A stretch of DNA of 64,000 nt from Hyphomonas adhaerens MHS-3 (lineage in GTDB: Bacteria; Pseudomonadota; Alphaproteobacteria; Caulobacterales; Hyphomonadaceae): contig NZ_ARYH01000001.1 of the NCBI RefSeq assembly GCF_000685235.1, positions 620,001 through 684,000 of the forward strand, read 5' to 3'. Under the pieces are notes generated by a model. It did not search any database and was not told the origin of the DNA. It saw only the letters and a list, made by a program, of their open reading frames with translations. Both the position numbers and the translations under genes were made by a program. Position 1 is the stretch's first letter; the number at the start of each line of letters is the position of its first letter. This document shows positions 18,699 to 27,298 of this stretch, in pieces.

Positions 18699-18962
18699 AT
18701 GGGTCTCTGGATCGGGTGTGTTCGGGAAATTTCCGGCAGGGTCAGCGTTTGACAGCCCTAATGGCGCGTTGTGGCCTCAGCGGCAACAACAGGCGCAGCA
18801 ACAAGGGGAAAATGCGCGAACGAACATGGGCCGGGCGATACCAGTTGACGCGGCGAAAGGCAACTGAAGGCTGATCCACTTACGCGCCGTAACCGTAGAA
18901 TCCGCTGGAAACCGGGGCTTTGCCCCACTATGTTCCTGATTATCGCCCTGAGGGTACAAACT
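18699..18962. other. Gene-free stretch between cysS and the folE leader
   Basis: Divergent promoter region. TTGACA at 18749-18754 and TTGACG at 18845-18850 are possible -35 boxes for folE, but neither has a clear -10 partner. I see no gene here. Confidence 0.5.
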
Positions 18963-19050
18963 CCGGGCGGGCGTTAAGTCCGGGCAGAAGGCGTAAAAGA
19001 CCTTCAAGGGACGCCCCGGCTCGACCCCCGTCCCTCAGTCGAAGGACTCC
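18963..19050 (+). promoter_or_regulatory. Structured folE leader, candidate THF-II-type riboswitch
   Basis: Within 90 bases of the folE start: hairpin GAAGG (18987-18991)/CCTTC (19001-19005); a closing stem CCGGGC (18963-18968) with GCCCCGG (19013-19019); and a competing stem AGGGACG (19007-19013)/CGTCCCT (19029-19035). A short hairpin AGTC-GAAG-GACT (19037-19048) covers the Shine-Dalgarno AAGGA. Alternative stems next to a hidden ribosome site are what a translational switch needs. THF-II (folE motif) riboswitches are known before folE in alphaproteobacteria; I could not match the consensus from memory, so the class is inference. Confidence 0.45.
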
Positions 19051-19054
19051 AAAC

Positions 19055-19678
19055 ATGGCAATGGACGCCATCACACCAAAGAATGAAGTTGCACGCGCGG
19101 ATACCGTGAACCGGCCTTCCCAGGAAGAAGCCGAGGAAGCGGTTCGCACGCTGATCGCGTGGGCGGGGGACGACCCGGCCCGTGAAGGCCTGATCGATAC
19201 GCCGAAACGCGTGGTCAACGCCTACAAGGAATGGTTCTCCGGTTATACCGAAGACCCGGTCAAATACCTCTCCCGCACCTTCGAGGACGTTCAGGGCTAT
19301 GACGACATCGTCATGCTGCGCGACATCGATGTCGAGAGCCATTGCGAGCACCATATGGCGCCCTTCCTCGGCAAGGCCTATGTCGCCTACATGCCGACCG
19401 AAGCGGTTGTCGGTATCTCCAAACTGGCCCGCGTGGTGGAGATTTTCTCCAAGCGCCTGCAGACGCAGGAAACCATGACGTCCCAGATCTGCGACGCCAT
19501 CACCGAAAGCCTCGCCCCGATGGGCACAGCCGTTCTGATCGACGCCGTACACGAGTGCATGTCGACCCGCGGCGTGCACCACAAGGACGTGTCCACGATC
19601 ACGACGCAGTTCACCGGCGTGTTCAAATCGGACGCAGACCTGCGCAACCGCTTCCTGCGGATGACCGGCCGCGGCTGA
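19055..19678 (+). CDS. folE: GTP cyclohydrolase I
   Basis: Converts GTP to dihydroneopterin triphosphate, first step of folate/pterin synthesis. 207 residues from the ATG at 19055 with GAAGGA 6 bases before it. Zinc ligands are in ESHCEHHMAPF and HECMSTRGVHH; the EGLIDTPKRV motif is present. Transcription probably stops at the hairpin inside the end of the facing gene. Confidence 0.97.
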   Translation: MAMDAITPKNEVARADTVNRPSQEEAEEAVRTLIAWAGDDPAREGLIDTPKRVVNAYKEWFSGYTEDPVKYLSRTFEDVQGYDDIVMLRDIDVESHCEHHMAPFLGKAYVAYMPTEAVVGISKLARVVEIFSKRLQTQETMTSQICDAITESLAPMGTAVLIDAVHECMSTRGVHHKDVSTITTQFTGVFKSDADLRNRFLRMTGRG

Positions 19679-19695
19679 GGCTTAACGGCCCTGCA

Positions 19696-20436
19696 TCAAA
19701 CGTGATTTTGAAGGAGGCGCTCGTAACTTTCGAGCGCCTCCTTTTCGATGTCCGCGGCCTTGCCTGTATGCTCCGGCAGCGGCCCCGGCGGCGCGCCGAA
19801 ACCTGAGGATTTCCACACGGCGTCATACCAGTGCGGCGCCCAGGCGCCGTCCTCCGGCTTTGCGCCCGGTGCCCAGCCGAGCATGGCCGGATCCCAGTCA
19901 ATGCCGAGCGCATCGCAAAGGCGCGGCAGCACTTCAGGCGGATCGGCCAGCAGCCGGTCGGAGTCCACAACAGGTGGGACCTTGCCGGTCCGCTCGGTGA
20001 TCTCCCGGTAGAGCCACTCCTGCTGGGGCACGCCGATGGCGTCGAGGCTGACATCGCCCATTTTCTTCGTATAGGACGCGATCACGCGGCCGGGATGGCG
20101 AACGAGAAACGCATGGCGCAGGCCGCTCACCCAATCCAGCGGAAAGCTTTTCAGCATGTGATGGGTCATCTGTTTCTGGTATTGCAGCGTCTTGCCCGGC
20201 GGCAGCGGGGCCAGCAATTCGCTTGCGACGACAGCCGGGTCAGACGATTGCGAGGCGAGGATTTCTTCCTGCATCGGGTGCACCTCCCCCGCCGCGGCCA
20301 GCCAGGCCGCATAGAAAGGCTCGTCCACGCAGACCGCTTCCGGCCGCGCGCCAAAGCTGCGCATCATCGTGGTCGACATGTTGCGCGGGCCGGACCACAT
20401 GGCGATCCGGATTGTCTGTGTCACGTCCACACTCAT
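19696..20436 (-). CDS. Sulfotransferase-like P-loop protein
   Basis: 246 residues. The N-terminus IRIAMWSGPRNMSTTMMRSF resembles the 5'-phosphosulfate binding loop, and LVRHPGRVIASY the 3'-phosphate motif of PAPS-dependent sulfotransferases. Its ATG overlaps the stop of the aminotransferase gene (ATGA). Substrate unknown; it may bind a nucleotide other than PAPS. Third gene of a coupled trio. Confidence 0.75.
   Translation of the reverse strand: MSVDVTQTIRIAMWSGPRNMSTTMMRSFGARPEAVCVDEPFYAAWLAAAGEVHPMQEEILASQSSDPAVVASELLAPLPPGKTLQYQKQMTHHMLKSFPLDWVSGLRHAFLVRHPGRVIASYTKKMGDVSLDAIGVPQQEWLYREITERTGKVPPVVDSDRLLADPPEVLPRLCDALGIDWDPAMLGWAPGAKPEDGAWAPHWYDAVWKSSGFGAPPGPLPEHTGKAADIEKEALESYERLLQNHV
19711..19745 (+). 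terminator. folE terminator overlapping a coding end
   Basis: A perfect 13-base stem (AAGGAGGCGCTCG at 19711-19723 with its complement at 19731-19743) with a 7-base loop, running into TTTT. It lies 33 bases after folE and inside the last codons of the convergent sulfotransferase-like gene. Confidence 0.7.
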
Positions 20437-21362
20437 GCAATCGGGGTCAGGCTACGGGCCTGCAGGGCCTTGTAGGCCTCACGGATTTTCTGTGAGACGG
20501 GGCCATCGATCAATTCGATGGACCGTCCGTCCACCTCCCGTACCGGCGTGACACCGGCGAACGTGCCGGTGATGAAAGCCTCATCCGCCGAATAGACATC
20601 GAACAGGGAGAAGCGCTTCTCGAACACCGGGATGCCGGCCTCCCGGCAGACCTTGATGATGTTGGCGCGGGTGATGCCGCCCAGGCAATATTCCGGCGGA
20701 CTGGTCCACACTTCCCCCTCCCGCACGATGAAGAAATGCGTGGAGTTGCAGGTCGCAACGAAGCCGAGCGGGTCCAGCATCAGTGCTTCGTCGGCACCGG
20801 CCTTGTCGGCCTGTATGCAGGCCAGGACGCAATTGAGTTTCGAATGTGAGTTGAGTTTCTGGTCCTGCTCGGCCGGGCCTGTCCGGCGCACATGCACGGT
20901 GAACAAGGTCACACCCGTCTCCACGATTTCCGGGACCGGCGACTTGTATTCCGGAATGATCACAATGGTCGGCTGGGTGATCGTGAAGCGCGGCCCCTGG
21001 TAAGGGGTTTTCTTGATGCCGCGCGTGACCATCAGGCGGATGTGGACGCCATCCTCCATGCCGTTGGCCTTCAGGCAATCTGTCAGGCGCGCCGTCAGCG
21101 CCTCCTTTGTCAGGCCGATATCCATGTCGAGCGCCTTGGCCCCGGCCCACAGGCGTTTCAGATGCTCCGGCAGGAACGCGATGCCGCCATCCATGACCCG
21201 CAAGCCTTCCCAGACGCCATCGCCCAGGATGTACCCGCTGTCGAAGACGGACACGACGGCTTCGTCCCGCTTCTTGAGTTCACCATTCACCGAAACCAGA
21301 ATGTCCGCATTGCGCGGATCGGTGAGATAATCGTGAACGCCGTGCGCGTCGTCTTCCATCAT
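20433..21362 (-). CDS. Aminotransferase class IV (BCAT/D-amino-acid transaminase fold)
   Basis: 309 residues. PLP-enzyme features: the catalytic Lys in SHSKLNCV, GYILGDGVWEGLRV near the N-terminus and GGITRANIIKVC plus TGTFAGVTPV in the phosphate-binding C-terminal half. The amino donor is not readable; related entries are called branched-chain or D-amino-acid aminotransferase. It overlaps the genes on both sides by four bases each. Confidence 0.87.
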   Translation of the reverse strand: MMEDDAHGVHDYLTDPRNADILVSVNGELKKRDEAVVSVFDSGYILGDGVWEGLRVMDGGIAFLPEHLKRLWAGAKALDMDIGLTKEALTARLTDCLKANGMEDGVHIRLMVTRGIKKTPYQGPRFTITQPTIVIIPEYKSPVPEIVETGVTLFTVHVRRTGPAEQDQKLNSHSKLNCVLACIQADKAGADEALMLDPLGFVATCNSTHFFIVREGEVWTSPPEYCLGGITRANIIKVCREAGIPVFEKRFSLFDVYSADEAFITGTFAGVTPVREVDGRSIELIDGPVSQKIREAYKALQARSLTPIA

Positions 21363-22135
21363 GCGTCTTCTTTCACGCGCGTGCGGGCCAGCCAGCCGGC
21401 AATATCCGCGGCGACGTTATCCGTTCCCGGTTCATCGACAATCCAGTGCCCGTTCTTCGGATATTCCATGAAATCCCCGGCGACGGGCGCGCGGCTGTAT
21501 TTCTCGCCCACCTTGCGGACGGCAGACGCCAGCGTTGCACGGTCCTTGCCGGCGGCAATCGTCAGCGTGGGGATTTTGATCCGGGATTCATCAATCTCCA
21601 CGCCGTCGGTCAGGTCGCCATAGACTTTTCCGGAATCGTAGAGCGCATGGGAATAGATCTCTTCCCTGAGGCGTTTGGGCACACAATTCGTCACGCCAAA
21701 GTCAAAGCCTGTCCGCCAGACCTTGTAGGATTTCTTCCGGTTCTGCTGGATCAGGATGTTCAGGAAAGTGAAGGCCACGCTCGGACCGATCACCGCACAC
21801 CCCTTTGGCTGGGCCGGCGTCAGGAAGACAGCCTGGGACACATCCCCCTTCTCGGCCAGCACCTGTGCGATCAGGCCGCCCATCGAATGGCCGATCACGG
21901 CGGGCTTCTCACCGGTTGCCTTTTCGATCTCGTGCGCCTTCGCCGACATGGCCGAGATATAGTCATCGAGACCAAGCTCGCTGAGCGACGCGGGCGGGTT
22001 CGTTTTCACGCGGCGGCCGGAAAACAGGGTTGGCGCTTCGCATGTCCAGCCATCGGCTTCGAAGGCCGGGATCATCCGGTCCCACACATCGCCGCCGCAT
22101 CCGACGCCGTGAATCATCAACAGTGTTTTCGTCAT
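21359..22135 (-). CDS. Alpha/beta hydrolase
   Basis: 258 residues. Nucleophile Ser in GHSMGG, acid in AAGKDRAT and His in NGHWIVDEPG; the oxyanion region is MIHGVGCGG. No signal peptide, so cytosolic. First gene of the trio and coupled to the aminotransferase. Esterase, thioesterase or dehalogenase-like activities are all possible. Confidence 0.85.
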   Translation of the reverse strand: MTKTLLMIHGVGCGGDVWDRMIPAFEADGWTCEAPTLFSGRRVKTNPPASLSELGLDDYISAMSAKAHEIEKATGEKPAVIGHSMGGLIAQVLAEKGDVSQAVFLTPAQPKGCAVIGPSVAFTFLNILIQQNRKKSYKVWRTGFDFGVTNCVPKRLREEIYSHALYDSGKVYGDLTDGVEIDESRIKIPTLTIAAGKDRATLASAVRKVGEKYSRAPVAGDFMEYPKNGHWIVDEPGTDNVAADIAGWLARTRVKEDA

Positions 22136-22182
22136 GCCCCTCTCCGTTCCTTCCGGCCTCTGAAACGTCAGGCGGCCGGGTT

Positions 22183-22698
22183 TCAGCCCTGAGGCACCTT
22201 GCCGCCCAGAACCGGCTCCGTCCAGCGGTCGAAGCGTTCGGCCACTTCTGCGTAAACCGGCCGCTTGAACGGAACGACGAGGGCGGGCGTCTCTTCCAGC
22301 CGGGCCCAGCGCCAGGCATCGAATTCAGGCGTGTGCCGGTCCAGCCGCACATCGCTGTCAGATCCCTTGAAGCGGAAGGCGAACCATTTCTGCCGCTGGC
22401 CCAGATACGGTCCCGGCAGACGCTTTTTCAGGTCCGGCGGGAAATCGTAATACAGCCAGTCTTCGGTTTCCTGCAGCGTATCGACCAGTTTTGCCGGAAC
22501 GCCGACTTCTTCTTCCAGCTCTCTCAGGGCAGCCGCGGCAGGCTCCTCGCCCTTGTCGACCCCGCCCTGCGGCATCTGCCACTGGAAGGATCCGCGCCCG
22601 TTGATACGACGGCCAATGAACACGTGCCCGGCCTTCGAAAAGAGCGCCAGGCCGACATTCGCGCGATAGCGATCGGGATCCTGCTTAACCTGTGTCAC
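22183..22698 (-). CDS. rppH: RNA pyrophosphohydrolase
   Basis: Removes pyrophosphate from the 5' end of mRNAs, starting decay. 171 residues with a complete Nudix box (GGVDKGEEPAAAALRELEEE) and the family start YRANVGLALF. The GTG start overlaps the stop of the upstream gene by four bases. Role from family knowledge. Confidence 0.93.
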   Translation of the reverse strand: MTQVKQDPDRYRANVGLALFSKAGHVFIGRRINGRGSFQWQMPQGGVDKGEEPAAAALRELEEEVGVPAKLVDTLQETEDWLYYDFPPDLKKRLPGPYLGQRQKWFAFRFKGSDSDVRLDRHTPEFDAWRWARLEETPALVVPFKRPVYAEVAERFDRWTEPVLGGKVPQG

Positions 22699-24017
22699 CC
22701 GTGAGGATTTACAGGAGGCTGCGCAAGGCTGCCAGTGCGGACACTGTCTTCGGCTGGATTTTCCGCGGACGAGGCGGTCGCCGCCAGGGCCGAGACCGGC
22801 GCAAGAACGATGCCCTTCTGGTCCAGGCTAGCCGTCCAGGCTTTCACCATTTCAATGGTGATCGGGAACGCATAGCCCGCGCCCAGGGCGGCGCCGTGCT
22901 CCAGCGCCTGGCTTTCCAGTTCCATGAACTCGGCGGAGATATCTTCCGCAGACAGTTTCGCGTCGATCGCCGAATCCGCACGCACATAACGCAGGCGCGT
23001 CTCGCCACTCAGTTGTTTCATGTTCGCCGCATTCAGGCCGCCATCGTCGATAAAGGCGAGGCCCCGTTCGGAGACAGCCTCCAGAACCGGCTTCATCGCG
23101 GCTTCGTCGTCACCAATCTTGGAGCCTTGCGAATTGATCAGGCCGAAATAGCCGGTGGACCGGCTGAGAATGCGGTCAAGGCGGGCCTTGTTGCGGGCTT
23201 CGTCCTCGCTGGCCAGCAGCGTCAGCGGATGCATTTTCATCCGGCCGTAATCATAGGCCTCCATCGGCGTCTCGATCAGCACTTCATGACCGGCGGCGCG
23301 GGCCCGATTGATCCAGAGCTGAAGACTGGTCGCGTCCGGCGCGAAAGACAGCGTCACTTCCGGCGGCAGTTCGTCGATGGCAGATTTGGTATGGGTCGCA
23401 TTGATGCCGAGCCCGCCAACCACAACCGCCACGACCGGCTTGTTGCCTGTGTTGATGAAGGGCCGGGCATACGCATCCGCCGGGGCCCGTCCTTCAGGCG
23501 AGATGCGCGGCAGGGTCATGCCGTTCAGGCGCTCGGTCAGGCCGGCAATCGGGGCCCGCTCCAGCGAGGCAACCCGGGTGACTTCGCCATAGGATTCGCC
23601 GGGTTTCACCAGCTTGCCATTGATCCGCACGCCCGTTGTATCGGCGTCCCCTTCCCCGACCACAGCGTCAGGACCCACAGCTGCCATCGCGCGTTCATCA
23701 GGGGCATCGATGCCAAGATCGGGCCCGAGATCCGGCAAGTCGCCGGATCCGGTTTCATCGGCATAGTCCGGCGTTTCGAGGGTCTGGTTTGCTGTGACGA
23801 TGTCAGTTTTCAGGCGGGTCTTCAGCGGCGGGACCGCGGAATTCGTCGTGTCGAACAGGGCAAGTGTCTGCTTCGGGCCCGCCTCGGACGGATCTCCCAT
23901 CAGGATGACGGCAGCGCCCAGCGCGCCCGCTATCCCGCCAAACACCAACAGGCTGAGACCCGTATGCAAAACGCCTGCGCGCAGCGGTGACGGCTCAGCA
24001 TCCCGGCGATTTGCCAT
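22695..24017 (-). CDS. Divergent polysaccharide deacetylase family protein (YibQ-like)
   Basis: 440 residues. One membrane anchor near residues 18-40, a linker of about 150 residues and a Polysacc_deac_2 domain starting at KPVVAVVVGGLGINATHT, including EVLIETPMEAYDYG and GYFGLINSQGSK. Periplasmic, probably acting on cell-wall or surface glycan. It lies between ctpA-like and rppH, a common alphaproteobacterial order. Confidence 0.87.
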   Translation of the reverse strand: MANRRDAEPSPLRAGVLHTGLSLLVFGGIAGALGAAVILMGDPSEAGPKQTLALFDTTNSAVPPLKTRLKTDIVTANQTLETPDYADETGSGDLPDLGPDLGIDAPDERAMAAVGPDAVVGEGDADTTGVRINGKLVKPGESYGEVTRVASLERAPIAGLTERLNGMTLPRISPEGRAPADAYARPFINTGNKPVVAVVVGGLGINATHTKSAIDELPPEVTLSFAPDATSLQLWINRARAAGHEVLIETPMEAYDYGRMKMHPLTLLASEDEARNKARLDRILSRSTGYFGLINSQGSKIGDDEAAMKPVLEAVSERGLAFIDDGGLNAANMKQLSGETRLRYVRADSAIDAKLSAEDISAEFMELESQALEHGAALGAGYAFPITIEMVKAWTASLDQKGIVLAPVSALAATASSAENPAEDSVRTGSLAQPPVNPHG

Positions 24018-24111
24018 GTGGCAACCTCGTAATCCAATCTAGTCGACTCTGAACGACCAGAATTGCATCATTCCGGTTAACAGGTTGCAAACGAAGGTTA
24101 ACCGATTGCTG

Positions 24112-25446
24112 TTATCCGGCCCGCTTCAGGCCTGTGCTGGCCGTGATGGTGCCGTCCTTCAGCATCTGCTTCGCACGCTCCAGCTGGAAGTCTTCGCCTT
24201 CATAGCCTTCCGGCGGCTGCTCGTCCGGCATCGTCAGGGCATGACGCTCCGCACCTTCCTCATTTGCCAGGGCATGCGGCAGGTCGGCTTCGGAGAAACG
24301 CCGGATCTTGGCCAGTTCTTCCTCTGTGAGGCGCGCCGGCGAGATCGACACGTCCGGCTCGATGCCAAGCGCCTGGATCGAATGGCCCGATGGCGTGTAG
24401 TAGCGCGCCGTGGTCAGGCGCAGGGCACCGCGGTCGGCGCCCAGCGGAATGACGGTCTGGACTGATCCCTTGCCGAAGCTGGTTGTCCCCACGATGGTTG
24501 CGCGGCGGCGGTCCTGCAGCGCCCCGGCCACGATTTCGGACGCCGAGGCAGACCCGCCATTGATCAGCACGATCAATGGCACGCCTTTGAAGACCTCGCC
24601 ATTGTGCGCCATATAGCTTTGCATGTCGGTGGCCCGGCGTCCCTGCGTTGAGACGACTTCGCCGCCCGACAGGAACATGTCGCTGACCGAGACGGCCTGG
24701 TCGAGCAGACCGCCGCCATTGTTGCGCAGGTCGACAATGATGCCGCGCGGGCGTCCGCCGGTTTTCTCGGAAATTTCGTTTACGGCAGCTTCCAGAAGCG
24801 GCGTGGTGCGTTCATTGAACGTCGCGATGCGGATATAGCCGATATCCTCGTCATCGAGCTGCCAGGTGACGGATTTCTGTTCGATCACTTCACGGGTCAG
24901 CGTCACGTCGAACGGGTCTTCCCCTTTGCGCAGCACGCTGATTTCGATCTGCGTGCCCTTTTCGCCGCGCATCTGTTTGACCGCTTCGTTCAGCGTCTGG
25001 CCGATGATCGGAAGGCCATCGATGGCCGTGATCAGGTCGCCTGGCTGGATGCCGGCGCGGCTGGCAGGCGTGTCGTCCATCGGCGAGATGACTTTCACGA
25101 AGCCGTCTTCCATGGTCACTTCAATGCCAAGGCCGCCATATTCGCCCGAGGTCTGGACCTGCATGGACTTGAAATCGTCGGCGTTGAGGTAGCCCGAATG
25201 CGGGTCCAGCGAGGTCAGCATCCCGTTGATGGCGGCTTCCATCGCTTCCGGCTCGTCGATTTCGGTCACATATTCCTGGCGCGCCCGGGCCAGGATTTCA
25301 GCAAACAGTTCCAGCTGCTGGTAGGTCACCGTGCGCGGATCGGTTTGCGGGGGCGTGGCTTCCTGCGGGGCCGCGATGGCGGACAGTCCAACTGCCGTCG
25401 CGCCGAGGATCAAACCAACTCCGGTGCCAATCAGCAATGAACGCAT
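24112..25446 (-). CDS. C-terminal processing peptidase, S41 family
   Basis: 444 residues from the ATG at 25446 (AAGAGG 8 bases upstream; an in-frame TTG at 25464 is less likely). Signal or anchor helix at the N-terminus, PDZ domain (about 85-175), and the peptidase core with Ser in GGSASASEIV and Lys in SFGKGSVQTV. Ctp enzymes trim periplasmic proteins, often murein hydrolases; the neighbouring EnvC-like gene fits that role. Confidence 0.93.
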   Translation of the reverse strand: MRSLLIGTGVGLILGATAVGLSAIAAPQEATPPQTDPRTVTYQQLELFAEILARARQEYVTEIDEPEAMEAAINGMLTSLDPHSGYLNADDFKSMQVQTSGEYGGLGIEVTMEDGFVKVISPMDDTPASRAGIQPGDLITAIDGLPIIGQTLNEAVKQMRGEKGTQIEISVLRKGEDPFDVTLTREVIEQKSVTWQLDDEDIGYIRIATFNERTTPLLEAAVNEISEKTGGRPRGIIVDLRNNGGGLLDQAVSVSDMFLSGGEVVSTQGRRATDMQSYMAHNGEVFKGVPLIVLINGGSASASEIVAGALQDRRRATIVGTTSFGKGSVQTVIPLGADRGALRLTTARYYTPSGHSIQALGIEPDVSISPARLTEEELAKIRRFSEADLPHALANEEGAERHALTMPDEQPPEGYEGEDFQLERAKQMLKDGTITASTGLKRAG

Positions 25447-25473
25447 TTTACAAAACCTCTTCAATGAGCGGTG

Positions 25474-26745
25474 TCACCCGCGACGCGGTAACCAGTCTGC
25501 AGGATTTTTGACCGTGTCGCCAAGTCTCAATTCCATATTGAGTTCCGGAGGCGGGTCGGACCGGTCCGGCATGCGGCCTACCGGCTCGCCCGCGGCCACT
25601 TTCTGGCCTTCGGTGACGTAGATACGGCTCATACCGGAAAGAATAACATGGTATCCGTCACTCGTCCGCAAAATTAGCATCATGCCGTAGGAACGGAACG
25701 GACGCGCATATTCCACCGCTCCGGCAACGGGCGCGGTGACCTGGGCTTCGCTGCGCGTGGAGAACGTGACCCATTCCGCCTTGCCGCCGGTGGCGAGCTT
25801 GTCGCCGAAGGAGTGAAGCACGCGCCCGGACACGGGCGGCTGCAGGGCGCCAAGCTCGGCCTTGCCGAGCGGACGGGTGCCCGGTGAGATGGGCTTCGGT
25901 TTCGGTGAGGACGGCGATGCGGAGACCAGGCGCGGCCGGAGGGCCGGTTTCACGCCCGGCGCAGACGGGGCATCGGATTCCAGCGCGCTCAACAGGTCCC
26001 GCAGCGTATCGGCCTCGGCGCCGAGTTTCGCCGTGCGCGATTTCAGCCGCGCAATGTCGCCGGACAGATCCTCGAACGCGCCCCGTTTGGCGGCGGCGAG
26101 GCGTTCGATTTCCACCTGTTTCAGGGCGAGCGTCGCTTCAGCGGCCTCCAGACGGGCCTTTTCGCCGCGAATCCGGCGTTCCAGCGCGTTCAGCTCGTCG
26201 ATCTCGGCGCGCACTGTTTCTGTCCGGGCCGCAAGCCGCGGTGTGGTTTCGCTCATCAGGATGGCCCGGCGCACGGCGGTGTTTGCCTTGCCCGGCGAAA
26301 TAACCAGGGCGGGCGGCTTGCGCCGGTTCGAGGCCGCCAGCGCCGCCAGCAGGTCTTCGAGGGCCTGTTGGTCTTCCAGCAGGCGCATCTGCGCCGTAAT
26401 GCGCCGCGTCCCGAGATCGGCGAGGCTCTTTTCGGCTTCCGCTGCCTGTTCCTCGCGGCGGCGGGTTTCCATGGCGGCAGCGATCAGTTCCGCATCGACA
26501 TTGTTGATGTCCTTGCGGGCATCTTCGCCGCTGGCCTGCAGGGCCGCGAGTTTCTGCTCGGCCACGCGCTTTTCGGATTCCAGCGCTTCGAGTTCCTCAC
26601 GCGAGAACGTGTCCGGCGCAGCCGCGGCCAGCAGCAACAGCGAGACCGCCGGTGCCAAGGCCCGGGCAATCCGGGCGCCGAAGCTGTATGCGCGGGAATC
26701 GGGCATCATCCGGCCAGTTTTGCCGAAAGATGATGACCCGCACAT
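25474..26745 (-). CDS. Murein hydrolase activator, EnvC-like
   Basis: Up to 423 residues. Signal peptide, a long coiled coil (about 50-260) rich in Ala, Glu and Arg, then a LytM domain. The metal and catalytic positions are lost: the segment equivalent to HLHFE reads ELNMELR and no HxxxD is present, as expected for an activator of amidases rather than an enzyme. The ATG at 26745 overlaps the upstream stop (TAATG); an ATG at 26709 gives a shorter signal peptide. Confidence 0.87.
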   Translation of the reverse strand: MCGSSSFGKTGRMMPDSRAYSFGARIARALAPAVSLLLLAAAAPDTFSREELEALESEKRVAEQKLAALQASGEDARKDINNVDAELIAAAMETRRREEQAAEAEKSLADLGTRRITAQMRLLEDQQALEDLLAALAASNRRKPPALVISPGKANTAVRRAILMSETTPRLAARTETVRAEIDELNALERRIRGEKARLEAAEATLALKQVEIERLAAAKRGAFEDLSGDIARLKSRTAKLGAEADTLRDLLSALESDAPSAPGVKPALRPRLVSASPSSPKPKPISPGTRPLGKAELGALQPPVSGRVLHSFGDKLATGGKAEWVTFSTRSEAQVTAPVAGAVEYARPFRSYGMMLILRTSDGYHVILSGMSRIYVTEGQKVAAGEPVGRMPDRSDPPPELNMELRLGDTVKNPADWLPRRG

Positions 26746-27275
26746 TAACCAATTGGGGCCAGCGCCCGCTGAAGTGCGGAAATTTCATCCCGGATCAGCG
26801 CCAGCATCACGCCATGCTCCTTCACCGGAAAGGACGGGTGGGTCAGGCAAACCTGTTGCAAGACCTGCAGGACAGAACGGAACGCCTCGTTCACTGGCGG
26901 GTTTTCGGCCTCATCCGGCCTGTGCAGCACGCTGTTGCGGGCCGTCACCACCTGTTCGATGTCGCGAACCACGCGGCCGGGCAGTTCCAGCAATTCCGGC
27001 GGGTTGAGATATTCGGCCGACCGGGCCCGGCGGAGCAGCAGCGCCACCGGCGCGATCCGGTCCGGCTGGGAGGGGTCTGCGACATCCCCCTCCCCCGCAC
27101 TTTCATAGCCTGACAGGGCCGCCACCAGCCCGGCCTGCAGCGCCGAGACGAGCGCAACAGAGACCCAGCGGCGGCGGGGCGCATCTGCCTCGCTTCCCGC
27201 CAGCTCCCGGCGTGCAAGTTTCAGCCCTTCCAGAACGGCTGAAAGCGCCGGGCAGATCCGCGCGCGCGGGCTCAT
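26745..27275 (-). CDS. Unrecognised protein with HEPN-like RNxxxH motif
   Basis: 176 residues, mainly helical, no signal peptide. I do not recognise a named family. VVTARNSVLH at about residues 109-118 matches the R-X4-6-H signature of HEPN-domain proteins, many of which are RNases or toxin parts; helices before it (WVSVALVSALQAGLVAAL) fit the fold. It heads the EnvC/Ctp/YibQ series, overlapping the EnvC start by one base. The HEPN call is inference. Confidence 0.6.
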   Translation of the reverse strand: MSPRARICPALSAVLEGLKLARRELAGSEADAPRRRWVSVALVSALQAGLVAALSGYESAGEGDVADPSQPDRIAPVALLLRRARSAEYLNPPELLELPGRVVRDIEQVVTARNSVLHRPDEAENPPVNEAFRSVLQVLQQVCLTHPSFPVKEHGVMLALIRDEISALQRALAPIG

Positions 27276-27298
27276 GCTGCTCTCGTCTTCAGGCCGCC

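Noticed and set aside
17262-18752. Open frame opposite cysS
   Set aside because: Antisense shadow of a clear cysS gene.
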